Positions 1 through 7,938 of a stretch of DNA of 40,243 bases are shown here, in pieces. How positions within the stretch are numbered: the stretch's first letter is position 1; each line of letters starts with the position of its first letter. The notes under the pieces were generated by a model. The model was given only the letters and a program-made list of their open reading frames with translations. It ran no database searches and had not been told where the DNA came from. A program made the position numbers and the translations under genes. This stretch comes from Streptomyces sp. BV286 (GTDB lineage Bacteria > Actinomycetota > Actinomycetes > Streptomycetales > Streptomycetaceae), in assembly GCF_019090165.1 (NCBI RefSeq), contig NZ_JAHRIB010000175.1:1-40243 (forward strand). The letters run 5' to 3'.

Positions 1-37
1 GCCGGACGTGTGTGTCGTGCGCCCACTTGTGGCCCCT

Positions 38-1372
38 TCACGCCTTCCACGCGACCCGGTGTTCCGAGAGATGGGACAGCACCGCGTGGTTCGCCTCCCA
101 GCCGTCGGGGAACTTCACCGTGACGCCGAGCTGGACCGGTTCCGTGGAGGGGTGGTCGTCGAGGAGGTCCGTGACGCCCGCTCGGCAGACGACGATGCAG
201 GCGTGGCGGTGCCGGGAGGCCAGGACGCACAGGCGGCCCGTCTCCAGGTGGAAGGCCGTCGCGTCGGGGCGGCCCGACAGGGGGTGCAGGACGACGGTCA
301 CGTCGAACTCGCGTCCCTGCAGACGGTTCGCCGTGTCGACGGTCACCTCCGGCACACCCAGCTCGGCCAGCGCCGCGCGCACGGCCGCCGCCTGGTCCCG
401 GTGGGCCGTGCCGACCGCGATGCGGTCGGCGGTCAGAGGGGCCGGGTCCGGTGCGCGCTCCGACGTCGCCGCGCCGCCCCGGTCCAGGAGCCGGCGTACG
501 ACCAGGGCGAGCGCCCGGATCGCCTCCGGGTCCGTGCGCGGGGTGTGCCGGGCCGGGAGCTCCAGCAGACCCCAGCCCGATTCCGCCGCCTCGTCGATGA
601 CCCGGTCGGGGCCCGAACCGTCCGACGGGACGGCGAAGGCGAGCCGGCGGTCTCCGTGACCCGTGCCGCTGCGGAACGGTGTGAAGGGGTAGAACGCGTC
701 CGAGACCAGCGGCGCCGCCGACGCCGGCAGCCGCCAGGAGACGGGGAGCCGGTGCTGCGGCAGCTCCGGGTTGTGGGCGAGGAGTGTCGTCACGGCCGAG
801 GCCGACGGATCGTAGGACAGCCCCGCCCACTGCTCCGAGCCGACGATCGCGAACGGGTCCAGCTGGCCCGGGTCGCCCACGAACAGCGCCCGCTCGAACA
901 GCCCGGCCACGGCCAGCAGCGCGTCCGACCGCATCTGGTACGCCTCGTCGACGATCGCGTGCCCCCACGGCTCGACGCCCTTGACGTGCGCCCACTTCGC
1001 GGCCGTCGAGATGACCACGTCGAGCCCGGCCAGGTCCCCGGCCTTCGCGGACTTGCGGACGTGTGGCAGGTCGTCGAGCGCCTTGTCGTACGGGTCGGAG
1101 TCGCTGCTGTGCAGCCGGCCGACGGGCAGTTCGGGGTTCTTCTCGGCCAGCCGCAGCACCAGGTCGTCGACCTGCGCGTTCGTCTGGGCGATGACCATCA
1201 GCGGGCGCCCCGCTTCCGCCAGTTCGAGCGCGGCCCGCACCACGAGCGTGGACTTGCCGGCGCCGGGCGGCGAGTCCACCACGACCCCGCGGTCCGTCCC
1301 GCGCAGGGTGTCGCGCAGGATCGCGTCGGTGGCGCGGGCGGCCTCGGCCCCCGGGTCGAACACGGTGGTCAC
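38..1372 (-). CDS. UPF1-like SF1B helicase/ATPase, last gene of a three-gene nuclease-helicase cassette
   Basis: A 444-residue protein with the motor motifs of superfamily 1B helicases of the UPF1/Dna2 type (AAA_11/AAA_12). Visible motifs are Walker A SPPGAGKST (34-42), motif Ia AQTNAQVDDL, Walker B VDEAYQ (141-146), motif III GDPGQLDP (166-173), a WRLP motif near 213, motif V LQGREFD (351-357) and a motif VI-like SRHRH near 386-390 with Arg387 as likely arginine finger. Both RecA folds are present, but no stalk or beta-barrel precedes them, so the protein is shorter than a complete UPF1-like helicase. It starts at GTG 1372, sharing GTGA with the stop of the upstream gene, which indicates translational coupling. 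The missing accessory domains may lie in that upstream protein. DNA or RNA as substrate cannot be decided from sequence. The family call is firm; the role in repair or defence is inference. Confidence 0.85.
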   Translation of the reverse strand: MTTVFDPGAEAARATDAILRDTLRGTDRGVVVDSPPGAGKSTLVVRAALELAEAGRPLMVIAQTNAQVDDLVLRLAEKNPELPVGRLHSSDSDPYDKALDDLPHVRKSAKAGDLAGLDVVISTAAKWAHVKGVEPWGHAIVDEAYQMRSDALLAVAGLFERALFVGDPGQLDPFAIVGSEQWAGLSYDPSASAVTTLLAHNPELPQHRLPVSWRLPASAAPLVSDAFYPFTPFRSGTGHGDRRLAFAVPSDGSGPDRVIDEAAESGWGLLELPARHTPRTDPEAIRALALVVRRLLDRGGAATSERAPDPAPLTADRIAVGTAHRDQAAAVRAALAELGVPEVTVDTANRLQGREFDVTVVLHPLSGRPDATAFHLETGRLCVLASRHRHACIVVCRAGVTDLLDDHPSTEPVQLGVTVKFPDGWEANHAVLSHLSEHRVAWKA

Positions 1373-3180
1373 AGGACGTCCTCCTCGGTCACGGCGTCGG
1401 GCCGCGGGGCGGTGTCGGGCTCTCCGGGCGGCCCGCCGTGCGTCCACGGGGTGTCCTCCGGGTCGGGCAGCTTCGCGCCTCCCCGCTGCTCGTGCTCGAA
1501 GAGCGTGAAGCAGAGGAGGTCGCCCTTCTCCGGCACGGATCCGGGCTCGGGTTCCTTGCCGCGGCCCATCTTGTCGACGACGCGCAGCACGACGAGCGTG
1601 CCGCCCCGCCTGGAGGCGGCGTCGTGCTCGGCGGCGGCGCCGTGCTCGGAAGAGCCGCCCGAGTCCGGGAAGCCGTTTGAGCCGCCCGAGCCGCCCGAGC
1701 CGCCGGAACTGCTGGAAGCGAGCGAGCTGTCGGAGCCGGGGGAGTCGCCGGAGCCGTCGGAGTCGCCGGAGTCGCCGGAGGCGTCCGCCCCGAGCGCGCC
1801 GTTCGCCCCGCCAGATCCGTCGTCCTCGTACCCCACGAACTCCGCCGCCTGCGGCTTTCCGCCGAGCGAGCGGAAGACCCTGGCCCGCTCGCCGAGATGC
1901 GGCCGGTCGTCCGTGCGCACGGTCACCAGGGGGCGCGGGCTGGGCCGCTTCCCCTCGCCGTACGCCATCACGACATCGGTGACCTCGCCCGCGAAGGCCT
2001 CTCCCGCGAGCCGCCGTCCGGCCATGACCAGCGGGTCGTCGAGGGCCTCCTGCGCCTCCAGGCGGGCCTGTTCGCGCTCGCGCGTGGCGAGTTTGTTCGC
2101 CGCCGTGACCGCGTCGTCCCGGCGCGGCTGCGGCGGCTCGCCGGCGAGGACCCGGTCCCGGTGGCCGGTGAACGACCAGCGGTCGCGGGTCCACCGCTCG
2201 GCGGTGCGCGGGCCCTCGGGCAGGGTCCGCAGCAGGTCCAGTCCGTGCCACACCGCGTCCCACGTGGGGCGGGTGCGGCTCGCCACCAGCTCGCGGATGT
2301 GCCGCTCGGCGGCCGTGAGTTCACCGAGCCGGTCGTCCGCCTCGATGCCGTCCTCGGCGGCCGCGAGCGACGTACGCGCGCGGTCGTAGCGCTCGATGGC
2401 GGGAGCCAGCAGCTTGTTGTCGAAGGCCGGGTCGGTGGCGGGCCCGGCGGGCGGGTGGACGAGCTGCCCCTGGGCGTCCCGCAGCAGCTCGGCCCGCAAG
2501 GCCGCCTCGGCGCCGGATCCGGCGTCCGGCGGGTCGATCCAGGCGAGCAGTGCCCCCAGGTGCTGGTCCTCCAGGGTGGACTGACCGGTGGCCCAGTGCC
2601 GTGACAGCACGTCCGTGAGCGCGAGCAGGAGCGACGAGCCCGGCACCCGCGCACGCTCCCCGTAGTGCGTGAACCACCGTCCGAGCAGCGGCACGCGCGG
2701 CGGTGCCGGATGCGGTGTCTCCGGGTCCTGCTCGGCGGTGCGCCTGAAGCGCATGGAACGCCCGAGCAGCCGTACGAAGTCGACACCGGCCCGGCTCGGC
2801 AGGATCAGCTGCGGTGCGTCCGCGCACAGCTCGACCTCGACCTTGACCCGCTTGCCGGTCTCCGGGTCGGTCTCGCTGCGCTCGGCGGCCTCGACGTCCT
2901 GCGCGTGGTCGTCGATGTACGGCAGGACGACGCCCGCCAGTTCCGCGAGGAACGCGAACCTCAGGTCGCGGTCCCGGGGCTGCGGTACGACGAGCAGCCG
3001 CGGCGCGTCGCGGTCCGTGCCGACGAGTGCGCCCAGCGGGGCGCCGGCCTCCCCGGCGGTGGTGAGCGGCACGAGGACGAGCGGCCGCTCGACGAGGTGC
3101 CGGTGCCGGACGGTGGCGAGGGGCTGGGCCCGGCCGCTCTCCACGGCCTCCAGCCGGGCGAGGGTCGCGATCAGGGACAT
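1369..3180 (-). CDS. Uncharacterised protein between nuclease and helicase genes; possible stalk/barrel subunit
   Basis: A 603-residue protein I cannot assign to a named family. The first 240 residues are globular. Residues about 250-330 look helical, and a charged helix around 357-392 precedes a beta-rich segment (about 395-452 and 527-562, containing LVTVRTDD and TLVVLRVVDK). That segment is interrupted by a Gly/Ser/Asp-rich stretch at about 454-525. A long helix followed by a small beta domain is what UPF1-like helicases carry just before or within their first RecA domain (stalk and 1B barrel), and the next gene encodes only the RecA domains. My inference is that this is the nucleic-acid-gripping part of a split helicase. 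It starts at ATG 3180, overlapping the nuclease stop by 10 nt, and ends in the GTGA overlap with the helicase gene. It could equally be a separate structural subunit. Confidence 0.75.
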   Translation of the reverse strand: MSLIATLARLEAVESGRAQPLATVRHRHLVERPLVLVPLTTAGEAGAPLGALVGTDRDAPRLLVVPQPRDRDLRFAFLAELAGVVLPYIDDHAQDVEAAERSETDPETGKRVKVEVELCADAPQLILPSRAGVDFVRLLGRSMRFRRTAEQDPETPHPAPPRVPLLGRWFTHYGERARVPGSSLLLALTDVLSRHWATGQSTLEDQHLGALLAWIDPPDAGSGAEAALRAELLRDAQGQLVHPPAGPATDPAFDNKLLAPAIERYDRARTSLAAAEDGIEADDRLGELTAAERHIRELVASRTRPTWDAVWHGLDLLRTLPEGPRTAERWTRDRWSFTGHRDRVLAGEPPQPRRDDAVTAANKLATREREQARLEAQEALDDPLVMAGRRLAGEAFAGEVTDVVMAYGEGKRPSPRPLVTVRTDDRPHLGERARVFRSLGGKPQAAEFVGYEDDGSGGANGALGADASGDSGDSDGSGDSPGSDSSLASSSSGGSGGSGGSNGFPDSGGSSEHGAAAEHDAASRRGGTLVVLRVVDKMGRGKEPEPGSVPEKGDLLCFTLFEHEQRGGAKLPDPEDTPWTHGGPPGEPDTAPRPDAVTEEDVL

Positions 3181-4460
3181 ACGGCTCCCTCCCGGCCGGT
3201 TCGCCCAGCGAGCGGTGAGGGGCCGCCCGCGAGTGGGCCGGGGCCGGTCGCGCGGCTCTCCGCGCCGCCCACGACGGGGGCCGCGACGCCCAGGGCCTCG
3301 GCTCGCAGCCTCGCCGCCCTGCGCAGTGCCGCGACCGTCGGGTCGGCCGGGTCGCCCGACTCGCCGCGGGCCGCCGACAGGACGTCGCCGACCGACGTCA
3401 GGCCGCCGAGCTCGGCCCGCAGGGACCGGCCGAGCGAGGTCACCGCACCCTGCGCGCGGGAGCGGTCGCGGCAGTGGAAGGCCAGTTCGCACGCGGAGAG
3501 GCACTCGGGGGCGTAGGTCGCCGGGACCGACTCCACCGCTGCCGTCAGGTCGGCGGCAGGGAGATCGGGGGCGAAACAGGTGCCCTCGGGGAGCGCGTCG
3601 GCGATGTCCTCGATGCGGGTGAGGCGCTCCAGCTGGCGGCGGGTCACCGAGCGCTGCTTGCGGACGTCCACGGCGGACGCGGTGGGAAGGTTCGAGAAGT
3701 CCTTCGGGCAGACCAGCAGCACCGTGTGCCGCACCTCGGGCGGGGGATCCAGCCGCTCCGCGACCTGCTCCAGCGCCAGTACGTACACCGCGGCCTGGCG
3801 GGCCGCCGCGCCCACCTTGGCCGCGTCCGCCGAACCGTCCAGCATCGGGAAGGACTTGATCTCGACGACCGTCCAGCGGCCGTCGGGATGCACGACCACC
3901 GCGTCCGGCTCCAGGAAGGCGGGGGAGCCCGCCACGTCCAGGGCGAGCAGCGGGTGGTCGAGCAGTGTCCAGCCGCCCGCCGCGGTGGCCTCCCGCAGGG
4001 CCAGGGCCGTACGGGCCGTGCGGCCCTCGGGGCCGACGGCGGTGAGGTCGGGAACGGCTCCGGCCGTGGGCGGCTCGGCCTGCGCGTCCAGCCGCTCGTG
4101 CACGAGCCGCAGCAGCTCCGCGCCGCCGTCGGCCTTGACCCGCGCCTCGAAGGCGTTGCCCCGCATGAACGCGAACTGTGACTGGCCGAAGGCCGACGGC
4201 GAGCCGAGCGCGCTCGCCAGCACCGCCTTGTTCACGCCCGCCCCGTCGAGGATCGCGCGCCGCCGGCAGCCCGGATTCGCGGCGAGTGCCGCGAGGGCGC
4301 GCGCGTCCAGCGGCTGCGGCGGGACGGCCGGACCGCGCAGCTCAGCGAGCCGCTGCCGGAGTCCCGTCCCCGGCGTCGGTGGGACTCGCTCCCGGTTCGG
4401 CTCCCGGCTCGGCGGCACCCGGGGTGGCTGGGACCTTGCGCTGTCGGGGAATTCGCTCAC
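3171..4460 (-). CDS. PD-(D/E)XK nuclease with Fe-S cysteine motif (Cas4/AddB/Dna2 nuclease type)
   Basis: Numbered from GTG 4460 (429 residues), the protein has every element of the Fe-S-stapled RecB-family nuclease fold. These are an N-terminal Cys65 in GCRRRAI, an RGNAFE motif (Glu105), Asp186 in EPDAVVV, the Glu-x-Lys pair in VVEIK (E200, K202), the Gln/Tyr motif QAAVY (Q222, Y226), and a C-terminal C-x3-C-x5-C (C320, C324, C330). One distal cysteine plus three clustered ones is the 4Fe-4S ligand pattern of Cas4, AddB and Dna2. This fold cuts single-stranded DNA ends in its studied relatives. The start is uncertain: TTG 4490, GTG 4484, GTG 4460 and GTG 4418 are all in frame, the first 50 residues are Pro/Arg-rich, and this part overlaps the phosphatase gene. 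Its last 10 nt overlap the next gene, so the three form one transcriptional unit. Confidence 0.85.
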   Translation of the reverse strand: MSEFPDSARSQPPRVPPSREPNRERVPPTPGTGLRQRLAELRGPAVPPQPLDARALAALAANPGCRRRAILDGAGVNKAVLASALGSPSAFGQSQFAFMRGNAFEARVKADGGAELLRLVHERLDAQAEPPTAGAVPDLTAVGPEGRTARTALALREATAAGGWTLLDHPLLALDVAGSPAFLEPDAVVVHPDGRWTVVEIKSFPMLDGSADAAKVGAAARQAAVYVLALEQVAERLDPPPEVRHTVLLVCPKDFSNLPTASAVDVRKQRSVTRRQLERLTRIEDIADALPEGTCFAPDLPAADLTAAVESVPATYAPECLSACELAFHCRDRSRAQGAVTSLGRSLRAELGGLTSVGDVLSAARGESGDPADPTVAALRRAARLRAEALGVAAPVVGGAESRATGPGPLAGGPSPLAGRTGREGAVCP

Positions 4461-5325
4461 TCGCGGAAGTCTGGCACCCCGCACTGACAATTGAGGAACC
4501 TGCGCCGTGCGGGACGCCTGTGGGGCCGCCGCGGGCGTGCGGGAAGGGCCGGATCCCGAACCGCGCCCGGACCGTGTCCGCGAGCCGCAGCACCGGCCGG
4601 GTCAGCAGGAACCCGACGCCCATGACGGCGAAGCCGGCGACCGCGTCGAGGAAGTAGTGGTTGGCGGTGCCCATCACCACGATGGTCGTGATCAGCGGGT
4701 ACAGCACGCCCGCGACCTTGGTGAGCCGTGTGCCGCCGTACATCCAGAGCATCACACCGCACCACAGGGCCCAGCCGCAGTGCAGGCTGGGCATCGCCGC
4801 GTACTGGTTGGTCATGCCGCCGAGGCCGCGGGGCGCGCTCGCCTCGCCGCCCCACCAGCCGTAGTCGCTGTACTGGGCCATCGTGTCGACGAACCCGTGG
4901 CCCGCCGACAGCAGTCGCGGCGGGCAGGTCGGCAGCAGCGTGAAACCGATCAGGCCGATGAACGTGGACGTCATCAGCCAGGTCCTGGCGGCTCTGTAGC
5001 GCACCGCACGCGACCGGAACAGCCAGACCAGGACCGCGGGCGTGACCAGGTAGTGCAGTGACGCGTACCAGAAGTCCGCCGGGATGCCGATCCACGGCTC
5101 ACGCGTGAAGAGACGGTTCAGCGGGTGCTCGGCGTTGAGGAAGAAGAACTTCTCGACGCGCAGGATCGCCAGGCCGTGGTCGACGGCGCTGGTCACGTCC
5201 CCGCGCGCGAGGAGCCGTCCTGCCGAGTACGCCCCGTACACCAGCAGGATCAAAGGCAGCTCGGTCCACCAGCGGAGGCGGGTACGTGGCGCCGCCTCGG
5301 TGCTCGGTGCATCGGTCAGCAGCAT
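4342..5325 (-). CDS. PAP2-superfamily membrane phosphatase
   Basis: A 327-residue multi-pass membrane protein of the PAP2 (type 2 phosphatidic acid phosphatase / inositol-phosphoceramide synthase-like) superfamily. Catalytic motifs are MPSLHCGW (His182) and ANHYFLDAVAG (His223, Asp227). Several hydrophobic segments are visible between residues 22 and 245. It probably hydrolyses or transfers a phosphate group of a lipid or lipid-linked substrate at the membrane; the substrate is unknown. ATG 5325 is preceded by a GGGAGG ribosome site. The last 70 residues are a Pro/Ala/Gly-rich tail, and its final 119 nt overlap the start of the nuclease gene in another frame. This suggests co-transcription, though nothing links the functions. 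Confidence 0.85.
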   Translation of the reverse strand: MLLTDAPSTEAAPRTRLRWWTELPLILLVYGAYSAGRLLARGDVTSAVDHGLAILRVEKFFFLNAEHPLNRLFTREPWIGIPADFWYASLHYLVTPAVLVWLFRSRAVRYRAARTWLMTSTFIGLIGFTLLPTCPPRLLSAGHGFVDTMAQYSDYGWWGGEASAPRGLGGMTNQYAAMPSLHCGWALWCGVMLWMYGGTRLTKVAGVLYPLITTIVVMGTANHYFLDAVAGFAVMGVGFLLTRPVLRLADTVRARFGIRPFPHARGGPTGVPHGAGSSIVSAGCQTSASERIPRQRKVPATPGAAEPGAEPGASPTDAGDGTPAAAR

Positions 5326-5533
5326 CCGATCCCTCCCCCTCCTGCTCTCCCCCGGCCGCAGTTCCGCGGACCAATGTACGGTCTGTGCGCTTCCCCTGTG
5401 GGGGCGCCCCCGGTGCTCAAAGACGCAGAGATCGCTCTCGGGGTTGCTCCACCGGCACGTGCGCGATGATGGAGTGATCCACCCCTCGTTCTCCTGCGGT
5501 TCACCGCTCGATCCTCCCGGAAGGGCTCTCTTC

Positions 5534-6130
5534 ATGGCACCGCGCATCCTGCTGGCCCGGCACGGACAGACGGAATGGTCGCTGTCCGGCAAGCACACCG
5601 GCAGGACCGACATCCCGCTCCTGGACGAGGGCAGGCGCGGCGCCAAGCTGCTCGGCGAGCGTCTGCACCGGGCGCCGCTGAACGGACTTCCCGGAGCGGA
5701 GGTCCTCACCAGTCCGCTGGCACGCGCGCGTGAGACGTGCGAACTCGCCGGCTTCGGCGACCGCGCGGCCCCCTGGGACGCGCTCATGGAGTGGGACTAC
5801 GGCGCCTACGAGGGCCTGACCCCCGACGAGATCCGGGCCGGGCGTCCCGACTGGCTGATCTGGCGGGACGGGGTGCCCCGGGGCGAGACCCTCGCGGAGG
5901 TCACCGCGCGCGCGGACGAAGTGGTCGAAAGGGTCCGCTCCGGGGAGCGTGACGTGCTGGTCTTCGCCCACGGCCACATCCTGCGCTCGATCGGAGCCCG
6001 CTGGCTCGGCCTCGGCCTGGACTTCGGGGCCCGCGTCCGCCTCAACCCCACGTCCCTCTCGGTCCTGGGCTGGGCCTACGGAGAGCCCGCGATCGAGACC
6101 TGGAACGACTGCGGCCACCTGACCGCGTGA
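5534..6130 (+). CDS. Histidine phosphatase family protein (phosphoglycerate-mutase-like)
   Basis: A 198-residue branch-1 histidine phosphatase. The RHG motif LLARHGQTEW carries the phosphorylated His10; the other pocket residues appear as Arg64 (SPLARARET), Glu86 (LMEWDYG) and His146 (FAHGHILR). Proteins of this size and pattern are usually broad or unknown-substrate phosphatases rather than true glycolytic mutases, and nothing here identifies the substrate. ATG 5534 is preceded by GGAAGGG. The gene is divergent from the PAP2 gene and converges on the XRE regulator gene with a gap of 35 nt. Confidence 0.9.
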   Translation: MAPRILLARHGQTEWSLSGKHTGRTDIPLLDEGRRGAKLLGERLHRAPLNGLPGAEVLTSPLARARETCELAGFGDRAAPWDALMEWDYGAYEGLTPDEIRAGRPDWLIWRDGVPRGETLAEVTARADEVVERVRSGERDVLVFAHGHILRSIGARWLGLGLDFGARVRLNPTSLSVLGWAYGEPAIETWNDCGHLTA

Positions 6131-6165
6131 CCCCGTCGCCGCCCCGGCCCGCGCACGGGCTCCCG

Positions 6166-7677
6166 CTATGCCGTCCGTGGCAGGGCCCCGTGGCGTTCGA
6201 GGAAGTCGGAGACTCCCGAGGCGCGGCGGTGCGGCAGCAGGACCCTGGCCGTTCCCGCCAGCATCGTCTGCACCCGGGACGACTGGACCTCGTCCAGCAG
6301 GTCCAGGACGCGCAACCCGGCCGCGGCGGCCTCGTCGGGGTGCCCGGCGCGGGCGAGGTCGTCGGCGAGTTCGGCCGTGTAGAGCGCGAGGTTGCGCGTG
6401 AAGTGCGGGTCCTGGAGGCGGGTCGCCCGGCGGGCCTGGTGGGCGGCGCGCGGCCAGTCGCCCAGCGTCGACCAGCACTGCGCTTCGAGCCCTGCCAGTT
6501 CGGCGTCTCCGTAGAAGCTCATCCACTCCGGATCGGCGTCACAGGGGCCGCGCCCGTACAGGGCCTTCGCCCGCGTCAGTGCCTGCTCGCAGCCCGTCCG
6601 GTCGGCCAGCCCCGCCCAGCCGCCCGCCTCGCGCAGCGAGAGCAGCGACAGGAGCCGGGCCGAGCCGAGGGGCCGCGCCGCGTACTGCGCCGCCTGCGCC
6701 GCCCGCACCGCCTCGCGCGGGCGTCCCGCGTCCCGGGCGAGGAACGACGTGTTGCAGAAGGCGTGCGCCTCCAGGGCCGGGTCCCCGGCCACCCGGGCCG
6801 TGGCCAGCGCCTCCGCGTAGTGCGAGCGCGCGTCGTCGAAACGCCCCGAGTCGTGTGCCAGCCAGCCCACGGAGATGGCCAGTTCACCGGCCCCCGTGTG
6901 CAGCCGCTCGGCGGTCGCCTGCCGCGCCGCACCGGCGTCCAGCAGGGCGTACGCGGACCGCAGCGGAGCCGCCGCCCGCCGGTACAGCCCGTCGGCGCCG
7001 TGCCGGTCGTCCAGCAGCCGGATCTTGCGTACGGCCTCTTCCAGCGCCCCTGCCTCGGCCTCGCCGGCCCGGCGCACGGGACGCTCCGCGGCCGCGGCCG
7101 CGGAGCCGAACGCGAGCCCCCATGGGCCCAGGGAGGCGGCCGCCACCGTGGCGGTGCCGCCGCTCATGAATGCGCGACGTTGCACGTCGCTCTCCTCGTG
7201 GTTCTGATCGTCGATCTCGTGCGGGTCGCACGATTGATACGGGTGATACGGGTGATACGGATCGTGCGGATCATGCGTGCCGTGTGTCGCTACATACGGC
7301 TCGCACCCCCCGTCCGTCTCATGCGGGGCGTACAACGGGCTCGTGGTGTGTGGAGCGGGCGCCATCCCGGGGTTGCGCGCCCCCCGGCCACGCACCGCCG
7401 AACGGGGCACGAAGCCCAGGTCGGCCAGTGTCCGGCCGGGGAACATGTGCAGGAACACCCGCTCGTACGCGTAGTTGGGGCAGCGGATCTCGCCCGCCTC
7501 GACGCGCCCGATGTAGCGGGCGTCACAGCTGACCTGCTCCTCGATCTCCCGGGCGGCCCGCCGCACCGCCGCGGCGAACTCGCCCGGCGAGCGCTGCCCG
7601 CGCAGGCGCCGGAAGGCGAGATTCGGCCGCGGCGGCCGAGGCGACTGTGACGACGAGGTCATCGGTGACGACGCCAT
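6166..7677 (-). CDS. XRE-type HTH regulator with TPR-like C-terminal domain
   Basis: A 503-residue protein with three parts. Residues about 30-90 look like a helix-turn-helix domain (EFAAAVRRAAREIEEQVS, then DARYIGRVEAGEI). Residues about 92-165 are a low-complexity linker rich in His, Pro, Tyr and Asp, with HPY repeats. Residues about 190-503 are Ala-rich helical repeats with the look of tetratricopeptide units (SHYAEALATARVAGDP and similar). Between linker and repeats sits a twin-arginine-like stretch, QRRAFMSGG then a hydrophobic run, which I have seen in several Streptomyces regulators of this architecture. The overall plan resembles NsdA-type regulators of development and antibiotics, but I cannot claim orthology. 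ATG 7677 has AGAGGG upstream. A palindrome at 7764-7787 lies in its upstream region, and it is divergent from the small gene at 7939. Confidence 0.8.
   Translation of the reverse strand: MASSPMTSSSQSPRPPRPNLAFRRLRGQRSPGEFAAAVRRAAREIEEQVSCDARYIGRVEAGEIRCPNYAYERVFLHMFPGRTLADLGFVPRSAVRGRGARNPGMAPAPHTTSPLYAPHETDGGCEPYVATHGTHDPHDPYHPYHPYQSCDPHEIDDQNHEESDVQRRAFMSGGTATVAAASLGPWGLAFGSAAAAAERPVRRAGEAEAGALEEAVRKIRLLDDRHGADGLYRRAAAPLRSAYALLDAGAARQATAERLHTGAGELAISVGWLAHDSGRFDDARSHYAEALATARVAGDPALEAHAFCNTSFLARDAGRPREAVRAAQAAQYAARPLGSARLLSLLSLREAGGWAGLADRTGCEQALTRAKALYGRGPCDADPEWMSFYGDAELAGLEAQCWSTLGDWPRAAHQARRATRLQDPHFTRNLALYTAELADDLARAGHPDEAAAAGLRVLDLLDEVQSSRVQTMLAGTARVLLPHRRASGVSDFLERHGALPRTA
7236..7262. 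repeat. Three 9-nt tandem repeats in the XRE gene linker
   Basis: The unit GATACGGGT is repeated at 7236-7244 and 7245-7253, with a degenerate third copy at 7254-7262. On the coding strand it encodes the HPY-HPY repeats of the interdomain linker. In-frame 9-nt units suggest linker length can vary by slippage without breaking the gene. Confidence 0.85.
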
Positions 7678-7763
7678 GGCCGGGCCCTCTCTCACGAACC
7701 GTCGAACCATGCCGGAACCAGGGCGAGTTGATCATGAAGTCGATCGAGCCGTACCCGTGTTTC

Positions 7764-7787
7764 CAGCGGGCACGAACGTACCCGCTG
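7764..7787. promoter_or_regulatory. Near-perfect palindrome upstream of the XRE regulator gene
   Basis: The arms CAGCGGGCACG and CGTACCCGCTG are separated by AA and differ at one position. A further half-copy GTACCCG lies at 7751-7757. The element is 87-110 nt upstream of the XRE start, in the divergent gap, so it is a candidate operator for that regulator or another factor. No known consensus is matched. Confidence 0.45.
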
Positions 7788-7938
7788 TGACGAGACCACC
7801 ACGCGGGGTTTGGCTACAAACCGGATATCTCATCCCTGATCTGCCATGAACTGCCATCCTTTGCGGCCGAGTTTCGCCGTAGCCGTTGACGTGGTGGGGC
7901 GTTGAACCATGCGGTGCGCTCGATCGAGGAGGGGTTCC

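Noticed and set aside
8..2389. Long open frames on the plus strand opposite the helicase and middle-protein genes
   Set aside because: They are Arg/Pro/Ala-rich without motifs and antisense to genes with clear helicase signatures. High GC removes stops in the opposite frames.
38..4460. Calling the left cassette AdnAB/RecBCD or a CRISPR Cas4 module
   Set aside because: The motor motifs are UPF1-like SF1B, not UvrD/RecB SF1A, and no cas1/cas2 or repeat array is present.
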